A DNA stretch of 64,000 nt from Hellea sp965224755 (GTDB taxonomy: Bacteria > Pseudomonadota > Alphaproteobacteria > Caulobacterales > Maricaulaceae): contig OZ245061.1 of the NCBI GenBank assembly GCA_965224755.1, forward strand, positions 2,675,247-2,739,246, in the 5' to 3' direction. Below the pieces are notes generated by a model that did not search any database, was not told where the DNA came from, and saw only the letters and a program-made list of their open reading frames with translations. This document shows, piece by piece, positions 52,276-61,483 of this stretch (the stretch's first letter is position 1; every line of letters starts with the position of its first letter). Made by a program: the position numbers and the translations under genes.

Positions 52276-54717
52276 TCAGCCATTTGCGGCAAATAGTTCC
52301 GGGTGTGCCGCGTCGGTATTGGCTTCTTTTGGCAAATAAACCGTAACATGTGTGCCTTCATCCTCTTCTGATTCCAGCTCCACCCAGCCGCCATGGCGCT
52401 CGACGAAACGCTGCACAAGCGCCAAGCCTAACCCTGCCCCGCCGCGCGTCGATTGAAAGCTCTCAAAGACTTGCGGTTGGCGCTCGGAGGGTATGCCGAC
52501 GCCGTCATCTTTAACCCAAATCGTCACGCCGCCGCCATCGGCGCTGCGCCCGCCAAGTTCAATGACTCCGCCCGGTTTGGTGAAGCGCAGGGCGTTGGAG
52601 AGCAGATTATAGACAACTTGCTTAAGCCGTGTTTCGTCAGCGCGGATAATACCGACATCTTCGGGGCATTTCAGAGTCAGCGCAATTTTAGTGTCCTCGG
52701 CTTTGGTCGCGACATAGTCCAGCGCATTTTCAAGCATGTCGTAAACATTGACATCCCCGAGATCGAGATCGAGCACATTGGCCTCAATCGCGGCAATATC
52801 AAGAATATCATCAATCGTCTTGGCAAGATCTTCAGAGGCGCTTTGAATGGCAAAAATATACTCGCTTTGCTTATCATTCATTTCGCCCGCCCCGCCGCTC
52901 TGCAGGAAGTCGGAATAACCTGAAATCGTCGTCAGCGGCGTGCGCAATTGATAACTGACATGTCCGACAAATTCGGATTTCATCCGGTCGGCTTCTTCCA
53001 AAGCTTCGGCGCGCTCAATCAGGGCGGCCTCAGCTTTGCGGGCATTGGTTACATCTTCCCACGCGACCAAGGTCGCGCCGTCAGGCAAGGGCCGCGACAG
53101 CCAAGTCAGCATTTTATCGTCCGAGCGCCGAATCTCGCCGTCCACATGACGGCGAACTTCGGGATTAGGGTCGGTGGCGCGCGCTTTCAGATCATCCCAA
53201 AAACCTGTGTCATGATAAAGCGGCAAACACCGTTCAATCAATTTGGAGAAGCGCGGGTTATCTTTAAGATCATCTTCGGACAGATTCCAAAGCCGGGCAA
53301 AGGCGGCATTGGAAATCTTAAGCCGGCCATCCGTTCCGAACACCGCAATCCCCTCGGAGAGTTTATCCAGTGTTACTTTTTGCACATTTATCAAAGTCCC
53401 AAGTTGACTTTTCAAGGTCATGGAATCGGTCATATCCGAGAACAGCAGCGATATCCCGCCATGCGGGTCGCGCATGCGCACAAGCCGCAATGTCCGGCCA
53501 TCAGGAAGCGCCCAAAGCTCGTCAGGCATTTCTTCAGGCCAGGCCTTATAGAGGTTAAGCTCGCCCATTTTCCACGCGCGGTAATCTGCTTGAGCGGGAA
53601 CCAGTTCACGTTCGCGCATATGGTCAAGCCAATCACTATGGCTAGGGCGGTCCCTAAACCAACCCTCTTCAATATCAAAAAGCGAGGCAAAGCCTTTATT
53701 GTGAAATGTCATTTTCTGGTCATTGCCAAAAATCACAATCGCTTCATCCATGGAATTGAGCATCTCGTCATGGGCGCGGACGTGGCGGGTGAGAGTCTCG
53801 CGCAGACCTTCGGCTTCGGTCGCGTCCATGGCAATACCGGCAACGCCGCCCGAAACAGGGAAAAGCGTGACCGAGGTTGATTTATTACCGCCGCCCAGCA
53901 CGATATGGCGGACATCTTCGACGCGCTTATTCTCGGTGATGGCTGTTTTCGCCTGCTCTGCTGCTTTCTTATCAAGTTGAATCTGCTGACTTAAAACTTC
54001 GCGAACATTGGCCGCGCCGACGGCGTCAACATAGGCCGCATTGACCCAATTGATCTTTCCGGCACCCGAGACACGCCAGAGCGGAAACGGCGCCCGGCTC
54101 ATCATTTCGATAAAGGCAACGGGGTCAACTTCGGCGGTGATACGGCTATTCTCAAAGCGCGAGATAGCCGTGCGCTCGTCCTCACCGCGAATTGAGGCGT
54201 CTTCGAGCCAGAGCACAACTTGCCGTCCGGCCACGCGGCCATCAGCCTCGATGACATTGCCTTCGGGCAAAACAATTGAAATTGAGAAAGGCGCGCCTTT
54301 GAGGCGCAATTGCGCAATATTGACCCGAAGAGTGAGTGTTTCATCAGCCTCGCTGATCGTATTTAAATCGGCCAAGCCATTGAGCACCCGCATGGCAACC
54401 TCTTTAGAACGGCCGGGTTCGGCAAACCGCATCATCGAGGCCAGCGCCGCAGGCGAGCCATAAACCCGCGGCTGTCCCCATTCGGAATTCGTCTCCGGCT
54501 CGGCCTCTTCCCAGACCAATATCAATCCGGGATAAGATCCAAAAATCGAATCAAGTTCTCCAATTTGGCGATCAAGGGCAGCGCAGCGGTTTTTCCAGCC
54601 CTTGCCCTCATTTCCGCCGCGCGATGTGGCCAGAAAGGCGATGATAGAGGCAAGCACGGCCAAAAACACGGCTCCTGCCGTCACGATCAGATTTATGTCC
54701 AGTGTTTCTAACGACAC
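52276..54717 (-). CDS. divL: DivL, tyrosine-kinase-like cell-cycle regulator
   Basis: 813 residues. One N-terminal membrane helix (LIVTAGAVFLAVLASIIAFL) is followed by several PAS domains, HisKA and HATPase. The phosphoacceptor position reads VSYQLRTPLTTISGYSDFL: tyrosine (codon 52951-52953, residue 589) replaces the usual histidine, the mark of DivL. The ATPase part is intact (NLLSNALRF, DDGVGIP, GAGLGLAL). In Caulobacter DivL senses DivK and sets CckA kinase activity, and so CtrA. GTG at 54717 is chosen because GGGGAA lies just upstream; a TTG at 54738 has no ribosome site. Confidence 0.93.
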   Translation of the reverse strand: MSLETLDINLIVTAGAVFLAVLASIIAFLATSRGGNEGKGWKNRCAALDRQIGELDSIFGSYPGLILVWEEAEPETNSEWGQPRVYGSPAALASMMRFAEPGRSKEVAMRVLNGLADLNTISEADETLTLRVNIAQLRLKGAPFSISIVLPEGNVIEADGRVAGRQVVLWLEDASIRGEDERTAISRFENSRITAEVDPVAFIEMMSRAPFPLWRVSGAGKINWVNAAYVDAVGAANVREVLSQQIQLDKKAAEQAKTAITENKRVEDVRHIVLGGGNKSTSVTLFPVSGGVAGIAMDATEAEGLRETLTRHVRAHDEMLNSMDEAIVIFGNDQKMTFHNKGFASLFDIEEGWFRDRPSHSDWLDHMRERELVPAQADYRAWKMGELNLYKAWPEEMPDELWALPDGRTLRLVRMRDPHGGISLLFSDMTDSMTLKSQLGTLINVQKVTLDKLSEGIAVFGTDGRLKISNAAFARLWNLSEDDLKDNPRFSKLIERCLPLYHDTGFWDDLKARATDPNPEVRRHVDGEIRRSDDKMLTWLSRPLPDGATLVAWEDVTNARKAEAALIERAEALEEADRMKSEFVGHVSYQLRTPLTTISGYSDFLQSGGAGEMNDKQSEYIFAIQSASEDLAKTIDDILDIAAIEANVLDLDLGDVNVYDMLENALDYVATKAEDTKIALTLKCPEDVGIIRADETRLKQVVYNLLSNALRFTKPGGVIELGGRSADGGGVTIWVKDDGVGIPSERQPQVFESFQSTRGGAGLGLALVQRFVERHGGWVELESEEDEGTHVTVYLPKEANTDAAHPELFAANG

Positions 54718-54812
54718 GTCTTCCCCAAGTTTACGCAACGGGCTTAACGCTTAGACTGGCGTGTGAAAAGGTTAGATTTCAGTAGAAGGCTTGTTGAGGC
54801 GCGAATTATTGC

Positions 54813-56171
54813 TTATGCAGCAACCTTTTCAATAAAAGCCGCCAAATCATGGGTCACTTTCTTGACTTGTGCGGCATCATCGCCTTCGACCATAACGCGG
54901 ATCAGCGGCTCTGTCCCCGAGGCGCGCACCAATATGCGCCCCGAATTACCAAACATGGCCCGCGCATCCTCAACCGCAGAGAGCACATCGGGATGGTCCA
55001 TTGGGGAGGGCCCGGCGTAACGCACATTCTTGAGCAGTTGCGGCACGGGGTCAAAAAGGTTCAAAACTTCGCTGGCGGGCTTGCCGCTACGGATAATTTC
55101 GGCAAGGACTTGCAAGGCGGCCACTGTGCCGTCGCCTGTTGGCGAGAAATCTGTCATCAATAAATGCCCGGATTGCTCGCCGCCGACATTATAGCCATCC
55201 TTACGCATACGGGCGGCAACATGGCGGTCACCCACAGGGGTGCGAATAAAAGCGAGTTTCTGGTCTTCAATAAAGCGCTCAAGGCCAAGATTGGACATCA
55301 CAGTCGCGACGATGCCCGGTTTAGAAAGCTGGCCATTGGCGTGCCATCCCGATCCAATAAGAGCGAGGAGTTGATCGCCGTCGATAATTTGCCCCTTTTC
55401 ATCGCACATGATCAGGCGGTCAGCATCGCCGTCCAGCGCTATGCCGACATCGGCCCCGGTTTCCAGCACTGTTTGCGACAGAGCATCTGTGTAGGTCGAG
55501 CCGCAATCGGCATTGATATTCATGCCGTTAGGCGAAACGCCGATGGCAATAACTTCATCCGCGCCAAGCTCCCATAAAGTATCGGGCGCAGTCTTATAAG
55601 CCGCGCCATTGGCGCAATCGACTACAATTTTTAGGCCTTCAAGACGCATATTTTTAGGAAAGCTGGATTTAACGATTTCAATATAACGGGCCTGAAAGTC
55701 TTCATAACGGCGCACACGTCCCAACTGTTCAGAAGTCGCCAAGCCTTCTTTCCATTTTTGATCCATATAGGATTCGATCTGGAATTCTGCCTCATCAGAG
55801 AGTTTGCGCCCGTCAGGGCCGAAGAGCTTGATACCGTTATCGGAAAATTCGTTATGCGACGCCGTAATCATAACGCCCAAATCTGCCCGCAAGCGGCGCG
55901 TCATCAGCGCCACACCCGGCGTTGGGATCGGGCCGCAAAGCTTTACGTCCATCCCTACAGAGGCAAAACCGGCCACAAGCGCGGGTTCAATCATATAGCC
56001 GGAGAGGCGCGTATCTTTGCCAATAACTACAGAATGACGGCGCGTGCCGCCATTGCGAAAATATTTACCTGCCGCCATGCCAAAGCGCATGACATTATCA
56101 GGTGTCATTTTCCCGACATTGGCACGCCCGCGAATGCCGTCAGTGCCGAAAAACTGTTTCTTTTTGGTCAT
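54813..56171 (-). CDS. glmM: Phosphoglucosamine mutase
   Basis: 452 residues. N-terminal FGTDGIRGRAN, the phosphoserine loop MITASHNEFSDNGIKLFG (S105), metal-binding DGDADRLIM, sugar-binding GGEQSGHL, and the phosphate-binding RASGTEPLIRVMVEG. It converts glucosamine-6-phosphate to glucosamine-1-phosphate for UDP-GlcNAc, the precursor of peptidoglycan and LPS. GGGGAT precedes the ATG. Confidence 0.96.
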   Translation of the reverse strand: MTKKKQFFGTDGIRGRANVGKMTPDNVMRFGMAAGKYFRNGGTRRHSVVIGKDTRLSGYMIEPALVAGFASVGMDVKLCGPIPTPGVALMTRRLRADLGVMITASHNEFSDNGIKLFGPDGRKLSDEAEFQIESYMDQKWKEGLATSEQLGRVRRYEDFQARYIEIVKSSFPKNMRLEGLKIVVDCANGAAYKTAPDTLWELGADEVIAIGVSPNGMNINADCGSTYTDALSQTVLETGADVGIALDGDADRLIMCDEKGQIIDGDQLLALIGSGWHANGQLSKPGIVATVMSNLGLERFIEDQKLAFIRTPVGDRHVAARMRKDGYNVGGEQSGHLLMTDFSPTGDGTVAALQVLAEIIRSGKPASEVLNLFDPVPQLLKNVRYAGPSPMDHPDVLSAVEDARAMFGNSGRILVRASGTEPLIRVMVEGDDAAQVKKVTHDLAAFIEKVAA

Positions 56172-56226
56172 AATATCCCCATGGGCGCAAAATTCATGCC
56201 CACTTCCACACCGCTGCTAAAATCTA

Positions 56227-56251
56227 AATATGTTGTAATTATGAACATATT
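56227..56251. promoter_or_regulatory. Inverted repeat between glmM and gmd
   Basis: AATATGTT (56227-56234) is the exact complement of AACATATT (56244-56251) across a 9-bp centre, in the 262-bp divergent glmM-gmd region. It is closer to glmM (56 bp before its start). It may be an operator; the rest of the region is AT-rich and shows no ORF. Confidence 0.3.
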
Positions 56252-56433
56252 AAACGAATGAGCCCCGTATTTCCGTCTATTTTGCCAAATATGTCACAAA
56301 AAATCAATGCCAAGGCCCTGTTTTACTTTTGTTTTTTCTCTAATCATTTGAAAGCTTATCATGTGCCCGTTACAAAATCTGTGTTAGATGTCACACTAAA
56401 TAGTCCCCAGCTGCCGCTTGAAAGATTCGTTTT

Positions 56434-57480
56434 ATGGTTAAAACTGCCTTAATTACCGGAGTTACCGGCCAAGACGGCGCTTATTTGGCGCGGCTTTTGC
56501 TCGAAAAGGGCTATATTGTCCACGGCGTAAAGCGCCGCGCGTCCAGTTTTAACACATCGCGTATCGACCCGCTTTATGTCGACCCTCACATTGATGGGGC
56601 TAAATTCTTTCTCCATTACGGAGATCTGACAGATTCCACCAACCTCATCCGTATTGTGAAGGAAACACAGCCGGACGAAATTTATAATCTCGGCGCGCAG
56701 AGCCACGTTCAGGTCAGTTTCGAAACGCCTGAATATACAGCTAATTCCGATGCTATGGGGCCGCTCCGTATTTTGGAGGCCATCCGCATTCTAGGCCTTG
56801 AAAAAACCTGCCGTTTTTACCAAGCTTCGACCTCTGAACTTTACGGCAAAGTGGCCGAAACCCCGCAATCCGAAACCACGCCTTTCTATCCGCGCAGCCC
56901 CTACGGCGCGGCTAAGCTTTACGCCTATTGGATTACGGTCAATTACCGCGAGGCTTACGGTATCCATGCCAGTAACGGCATATTGTTCAATCATGAAAGC
57001 CCGATGCGCGGCGAGACTTTTGTCACCCGAAAAATCACCCGCGCTGCCGCCCGTATCAAGCTCGAACTTGAAGACACGCTCTATCTTGGCAATCTCGACG
57101 CCCGCCGCGATTGGGGTCATGCGAAGGATTATGTCGAAGGCATGTGGCGCATTGTGCAGCACAACACAGCGGATGATTTTGTCCTCGGCACGGGCGAAAC
57201 CCATAGCGTGCGCGATTTTGTCGAAAAATCCTTTGCCCATGTCGATATGGATATTGAATGGTCAGGCAAAGGCACGGATGAAATTGGCGTCGATAAGGCC
57301 TCGGGCAAAACCATCGTCAAAATCGACCCCCGCTATTTCCGCCCCGTAGAGGTGGATTTACTACTCGCCGACCCCGCCAAAGCCAAAAGCGTCTTGGGCT
57401 GGGAAGCGACAACGAGCTTTGATGAGCTGATCTCCGAAATGATGGCGCATGATCTGGCCGAAGCCGCAAAACTCACATGA
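56434..57480 (+). CDS. gmd: GDP-mannose 4,6-dehydratase
   Basis: 348 residues of the extended SDR family: GVTGQDGAYLARLLLEKGY, VHGVKRRASSFNTSRID, catalytic STSELYGK with SPYGAAKLYAYWITVNYREA, and FNHESPMRGETFVTRKI. It makes GDP-4-keto-6-deoxymannose, the precursor of GDP-fucose and other deoxysugars for surface glycans. The fcl gene follows 166 bp later. Confidence 0.96.
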   Translation: MVKTALITGVTGQDGAYLARLLLEKGYIVHGVKRRASSFNTSRIDPLYVDPHIDGAKFFLHYGDLTDSTNLIRIVKETQPDEIYNLGAQSHVQVSFETPEYTANSDAMGPLRILEAIRILGLEKTCRFYQASTSELYGKVAETPQSETTPFYPRSPYGAAKLYAYWITVNYREAYGIHASNGILFNHESPMRGETFVTRKITRAAARIKLELEDTLYLGNLDARRDWGHAKDYVEGMWRIVQHNTADDFVLGTGETHSVRDFVEKSFAHVDMDIEWSGKGTDEIGVDKASGKTIVKIDPRYFRPVEVDLLLADPAKAKSVLGWEATTSFDELISEMMAHDLAEAAKLT

Positions 57481-57542
57481 ACAATTTTCGCCTCCCCGCT
57501 CTATCCCGCCCCGTTCACATCTCCATCGCCGGTGGCCATCAT

Positions 57543-57568
57543 AAAATGAGTGATTACTCACTCATTTT
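57543..57568. promoter_or_regulatory. TetR-type operator-like palindrome upstream of fcl
   Basis: A 26-bp perfect inverted repeat: AAAATGAGTGA (57543-57553), TTAC, TCACTCATTTT (57558-57568). Its core, 57546-57565, is ATGAGTG-N6-CACTCAT, which matches the site I remember for the TetR-family repressor RamR. A possible -10 hexamer TACACT lies at 57571-57576, directly after it, and fcl starts 78 bp downstream. It could also act as a terminator for gmd, though the T run is short. Confidence 0.6.
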
Positions 57569-57646
57569 GATACACTCTTCTCTGCCTTTCTGTTCCTTAT
57601 CTTTAAAAGGCGGGGGCGCTGAAGGATATTACGGCAAGGAACTGGC

Positions 57647-58585
57647 ATGACGCCCTATTCGCTGAAAGGAAAACGCATCTGGGTGGCTGGCGGCACAGGC
57701 ATGGTCGGGAGCGCTATCGTGCGCAGGCTCGGAGCGGAGACTCCCGCCGAGATTTTGGCGGTTTCGTCCAAAGACTTGGATTTACGCAACCAAGCCGCCA
57801 CGCAAGCTTGGATGATGAAAAACAAACCCGACGCGGTTTTTCTGGCGGCGGCAAAGGTCGGCGGTATTCATGCCAATAATACTTACCCCGCGCAGTTTCT
57901 TTATGACAATTTGATGATGGCGGCCAATGTCATTGACGGGGCGCATAGAGCAGGCGTGGAGAAATTGCTCTTTCTCGGCTCGTCCTGTATTTACCCGAAA
58001 ATGGCCGAGCAGCCGATTGCCGAATCCAGCCTGATGACCGGGCCACTGGAGCCGACCAACGCCCCCTATGCGATCGCCAAAATCTCCGGTGTTTATCTAT
58101 GCGAGGCTTATCGCCGTGAATATGGCTGCGATTTCATCTCGGCCATGCCGACTAATCTTTACGGAACCGGCGATAATTATCACCCCGAAAACTCCCACGT
58201 CATCCCGGCCCTCATTCGCCGCGCCCATGAGGCCAAGACAAGCGGAGCCAAGAGCCTCTCCGTTTGGGGCAGCGGCAAACCCCGCCGGGAATTTCTCCAC
58301 GCCGATGATTGCGCCGACGCGCTTGTCCACGCCATAAAAAATTATTCCAATCCTGAAACCATCAATATCGGCTCGGGCACAGATATGACCATCGCAAAGC
58401 TCGCAAGGATGATTTGCGATGTCGTCGGCTTTGAAGGCGAGTTAGTCTTCGACACAAGCAAACCCGACGGCACGCCGCGCAAATTGATGAGCGGCGCAAA
58501 ATTGGAAAGCCTCGGCTGGTCGCCCCAGATAGGCTTAAAAAATGGCCTCAAAAGCGCCTATCAGGATTTCTTGAGACTCACCTAG
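57647..58585 (+). CDS. fcl: GDP-L-fucose synthase
   Basis: 312 residues, SDR fold: VAGGTGMVGSAIVRRLG, AAKVGGIHANNTYPAQFLYD, catalytic SSCIYPK with NAPYAIAKISG (the Y-x3-K pair), NLYGTGDNYHPENSHVIPAL and WGSGKPRREFLHADD. It epimerises and reduces the Gmd product to GDP-L-fucose. AAGGA lies 6 nt before the ATG. The palindromic operator upstream suggests its own control. Its end overlaps the convergent kinase gene by 8 bp. Confidence 0.95.
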   Translation: MTPYSLKGKRIWVAGGTGMVGSAIVRRLGAETPAEILAVSSKDLDLRNQAATQAWMMKNKPDAVFLAAAKVGGIHANNTYPAQFLYDNLMMAANVIDGAHRAGVEKLLFLGSSCIYPKMAEQPIAESSLMTGPLEPTNAPYAIAKISGVYLCEAYRREYGCDFISAMPTNLYGTGDNYHPENSHVIPALIRRAHEAKTSGAKSLSVWGSGKPRREFLHADDCADALVHAIKNYSNPETINIGSGTDMTIAKLARMICDVVGFEGELVFDTSKPDGTPRKLMSGAKLESLGWSPQIGLKNGLKSAYQDFLRLT

Positions 58586-59990
58586 CCTTCAGCAGGCTCA
58601 CAGCAAAAACCGCTCCCGCTTCGCCTGTTGACTCCAGCACCAAATCCCCGCCTTGCTCTCTGGCAAGATCTCTGGAGATTGTCAGGCCCAGTCCCGTACT
58701 GCCATGCCCCGAAGAGGAGGCGAAGGCTTTAAACAAATTGTCTTTGGCTTTTTTAGGCAAGCCCGGGCCTGTGTCTTTGACCAATATCATGACATGATCG
58801 CCGCCCGGCACGGCCTCGACGGTGAGGTTTCGGACAGCGTCGTCGTCTTTTATCCCCGCCATGGCCTGCGCGGCATTGCGGAAGAGATTGTGGAAAATGC
58901 GGTAAGTGTGGTCGGGGTCGGCGCTCACGGCACATTCACTGGGGACTCTATTGGTGAAATTGATACGGCGCGGGCCTGTCCCGAAACCGCCCAATGTATC
59001 ACCCGCCGCCTCGCCGAGCAGAAGCGAGATACGCACCATTTCAAGCTCGGCTTTTTCGCCGCCACTTTGAGAAAAATTCAGCACTTCGCCGGTCAATTTA
59101 ACGCCGCGGTCAATCGCGCGGGTGAGCCGCCCGCCCATTTTAGCAATGCGTTCATCCGGGTCTGAGGCGAGGCGGTCTGAAACCAACGAGGCCGAGGTCA
59201 GCACATTGCGCAGATCGTGATTAATTTTGGCGACGGCCATGCCCAAAGTCGCCAGCCGTTCGCGCTGTTTGAAACTCGACCGCACGCTTTGTTTCATCTC
59301 GTAAAACTCGCGCTGGAGCTGCCCGATTTCGTCCTTGCGGCGCGATGGGGTCAGATTTGAGCGCCGCACTTCCGGGTCTTCGCGAAAATCGGAAAGGCCC
59401 TTGGCTAGCTTTTCTATAGGGCGGATAATCATCACCAACATGGCGAGGTAAATCAGTAGGCCTGTAATCACAGCAATGACGAGGGACAGATAAGCAATAC
59501 GTTTGAAATAATCCCGCATCGCCCATTGCAATTTTTCTTTGGGGATTATCAACTCCAGCCCATCTTGCCCGGCCACAGGCGACGCTGCCAAAACGCGTAA
59601 ATGACCCTCGCTATTTCCGAAAAATGCCCTGAAAGCATCGCGGAATAACGGCAGACGCCGCTCTTCGCGCAAATCCACGAGGTCAAGAATAGGGCTCTCG
59701 GGCGGGCTGCCCAGCATAAATTCGCTCATACCATTACGCTTGGCCGAGACCATGGTGACATCTGTGTCGCGCATAAATTGCTCGGTCAGAATTTCGCTGG
59801 CTTCGTAATCGGGTACGCCCGTGAGAGCTTGCGCCAGAAGACCGGCCTGTTGCGCCCGCTCAGACATCCAGTCTTGGCGAAACGTAGCGGCTGAGGGAAT
59901 AAAGATCACAAGCTCAGCCAACATGACGAACCCAATCGTCATGAGAAGCAGCTTGCCGGATAAACGGCGGGCTATGAAACCATCAATCAC
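58578..59990 (-). CDS. HAMP-domain sensor histidine kinase
   Basis: 470 residues from a GTG start. Two membrane helices (about 12-33 and 165-189) flank a 130-residue periplasmic sensor; HAMP is at about 183-235. The phosphoacceptor is H258 in AKINHDLRNVLTSASLVSDR, a non-canonical HisKA variant, and the ATPase has FRNAAQAM, KDTGPGLP and GSTGLGLTISR. No response regulator or other partner is adjacent. The signal sensed is unknown. Confidence 0.85.
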   Translation of the reverse strand: MIDGFIARRLSGKLLLMTIGFVMLAELVIFIPSAATFRQDWMSERAQQAGLLAQALTGVPDYEASEILTEQFMRDTDVTMVSAKRNGMSEFMLGSPPESPILDLVDLREERRLPLFRDAFRAFFGNSEGHLRVLAASPVAGQDGLELIIPKEKLQWAMRDYFKRIAYLSLVIAVITGLLIYLAMLVMIIRPIEKLAKGLSDFREDPEVRRSNLTPSRRKDEIGQLQREFYEMKQSVRSSFKQRERLATLGMAVAKINHDLRNVLTSASLVSDRLASDPDERIAKMGGRLTRAIDRGVKLTGEVLNFSQSGGEKAELEMVRISLLLGEAAGDTLGGFGTGPRRINFTNRVPSECAVSADPDHTYRIFHNLFRNAAQAMAGIKDDDAVRNLTVEAVPGGDHVMILVKDTGPGLPKKAKDNLFKAFASSSGHGSTGLGLTISRDLAREQGGDLVLESTGEAGAVFAVSLLKAR

Positions 59991-60022
59991 AGGTAAGGCG
60001 TAGCGCGGCTAGCGGGGCTTGG

Positions 60023-61462
60023 CTATTGAAACTTGGTCAGGAAACCCGCGATCTTGCGGGTTCTATCGGAAAACAGCGCATCGGTGTACCAACTGCTTGC
60101 CGCGCGTTTGACGGCTTCGCCGCGCGTCGGATAGGGCGAGATAATCTGCGCGAGGCCAGAGATTTTGACCTTATTGGTCATCGCCACCGAGATCATCTGA
60201 ATAAGATCCCCCGCCCCCTCGCCGACAATAGACGCGCCGAGGATTTTGCCCTTTTTCGTGGCCACGATTTTAACGCCGCCATGATTGGAACGCTCGGCAA
60301 TAGCGCGGTCATTTTCCTCGAAATCCCAAGACACGGTGCGCACATCATGCCCCGCCTCCTTGGCCGCTTTTTCGGTAAGGCCGATGCTGCCGATTTCGGG
60401 TTCGGAATATATCGCGGCGGGCATACGAGCCGTATTGGCCTTGGACAGCATGTCACCCATAAAGGGCGGGGAGAAATAGAAATTACGGATAAGCTGCCCG
60501 GCGTGATAGCCCGCCGCATGGGTTAGACCGCCCATGCCTTTGGCGATATCGCCCGCCGCATAAACGCGTTTATTAGACGTGCGCAGACTGTCCGTGACCT
60601 CGATACCTCGGCGGTCATATTTAATTCCCGCCGCTTCAAGGTTTAATCCATCCAGCATCGGGCGGCGGCCCGCCGCGACAAGCAAATGCGACCCTGTCAG
60701 CACCGTGCCGTCTTCAAGGTCAATCGCCACGCCTGTTTTCGTCTTGCGGATTTTCTTGGTGTTTACGGGCGTGTGAAAGACTACGCCTTCGGCCTCCAAA
60801 ACTTCGACCAAGGTTTTGGCATGTTCGGGTTCAGAGCGGCCTAATGGCGCGGCGATATCAACGATTTCAACGTCTGATCCAAGGCGCTTAAAGGCCTGCC
60901 CAAGTTCAAGACCAATCGGGCCTGCGCCGATAATCAAAAGCTTTTTCGGTTGGGTTTTGACTGAGAAAATCGTCTCATTGGTCAGGTAAGGCGTTGTGTC
61001 CAAGCCCGGACTCGGCGGGGCCGAAGCGCGCGAACCTGTCGCGATGACAAAACGTTTGGCTTTAACCTCAACCGTATCGGACTCGACCGTATTGGCGTCT
61101 TTAAACCGCGCGCGCTCCCGGATAACCGTGCATCCCAAGCCTTCAAAGCGCTCTTGGCTATCCACCGGCGCGATATGGTCAATCACGCCCTGAATATGGG
61201 CTTTGACAGTTTTGAAATTGATGGTGGGTTTGGCCGCTTTAACGCCGAAGGCCTCACCGCTCCCAAAAGCATGGGCATGTTTGCCCGCCGCGATGAGGGC
61301 TTTGGACGGCACGCAGCCATAATTCAGGCAATCCCCGCCCATCTCTTCGGCTTCGAAAAGGACGACAGAGCGCCCCAATTGCGCCGCGCCGGAGGCAACG
61401 GATAATCCTGCCGAACCTGCGCCGATAATACAGATATCGACGTCATAAATTGTCTTAGACAT
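60023..61462 (-). CDS. MerA/dihydrolipoamide dehydrogenase-like FAD oxidoreductase
   Basis: 479 residues. FAD motif CIIGAGSAGLSVASGAAQLG, redox-active pair in GGDCLNYGCVPSKA (C45, C50), NAD motif LLIIGAGPIGLELGQAF and VYAAGDIAKG. The C-terminal active-site region reads SPYPTRGEAVKRAA: tyrosine stands where lipoamide dehydrogenase has the catalytic histidine, as in mercuric reductase. The mercury-binding N-terminal domain and C-terminal cysteine pair of MerA are missing, so mercury reduction is doubtful. It follows the TVP38 gene by 21 bp, a recurring pair. Confidence 0.87.
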   Translation of the reverse strand: MSKTIYDVDICIIGAGSAGLSVASGAAQLGRSVVLFEAEEMGGDCLNYGCVPSKALIAAGKHAHAFGSGEAFGVKAAKPTINFKTVKAHIQGVIDHIAPVDSQERFEGLGCTVIRERARFKDANTVESDTVEVKAKRFVIATGSRASAPPSPGLDTTPYLTNETIFSVKTQPKKLLIIGAGPIGLELGQAFKRLGSDVEIVDIAAPLGRSEPEHAKTLVEVLEAEGVVFHTPVNTKKIRKTKTGVAIDLEDGTVLTGSHLLVAAGRRPMLDGLNLEAAGIKYDRRGIEVTDSLRTSNKRVYAAGDIAKGMGGLTHAAGYHAGQLIRNFYFSPPFMGDMLSKANTARMPAAIYSEPEIGSIGLTEKAAKEAGHDVRTVSWDFEENDRAIAERSNHGGVKIVATKKGKILGASIVGEGAGDLIQMISVAMTNKVKISGLAQIISPYPTRGEAVKRAASSWYTDALFSDRTRKIAGFLTKFQ

Positions 61463-61483
61463 AGGTCTCTCTTTATAAGCAGC

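Noticed and set aside
57361..57561. 66-aa minus-strand ORF running through the fcl upstream palindrome
   Set aside because: It lies mostly antisense to gmd, and its start lies within the palindrome; no family or ribosome-site support.
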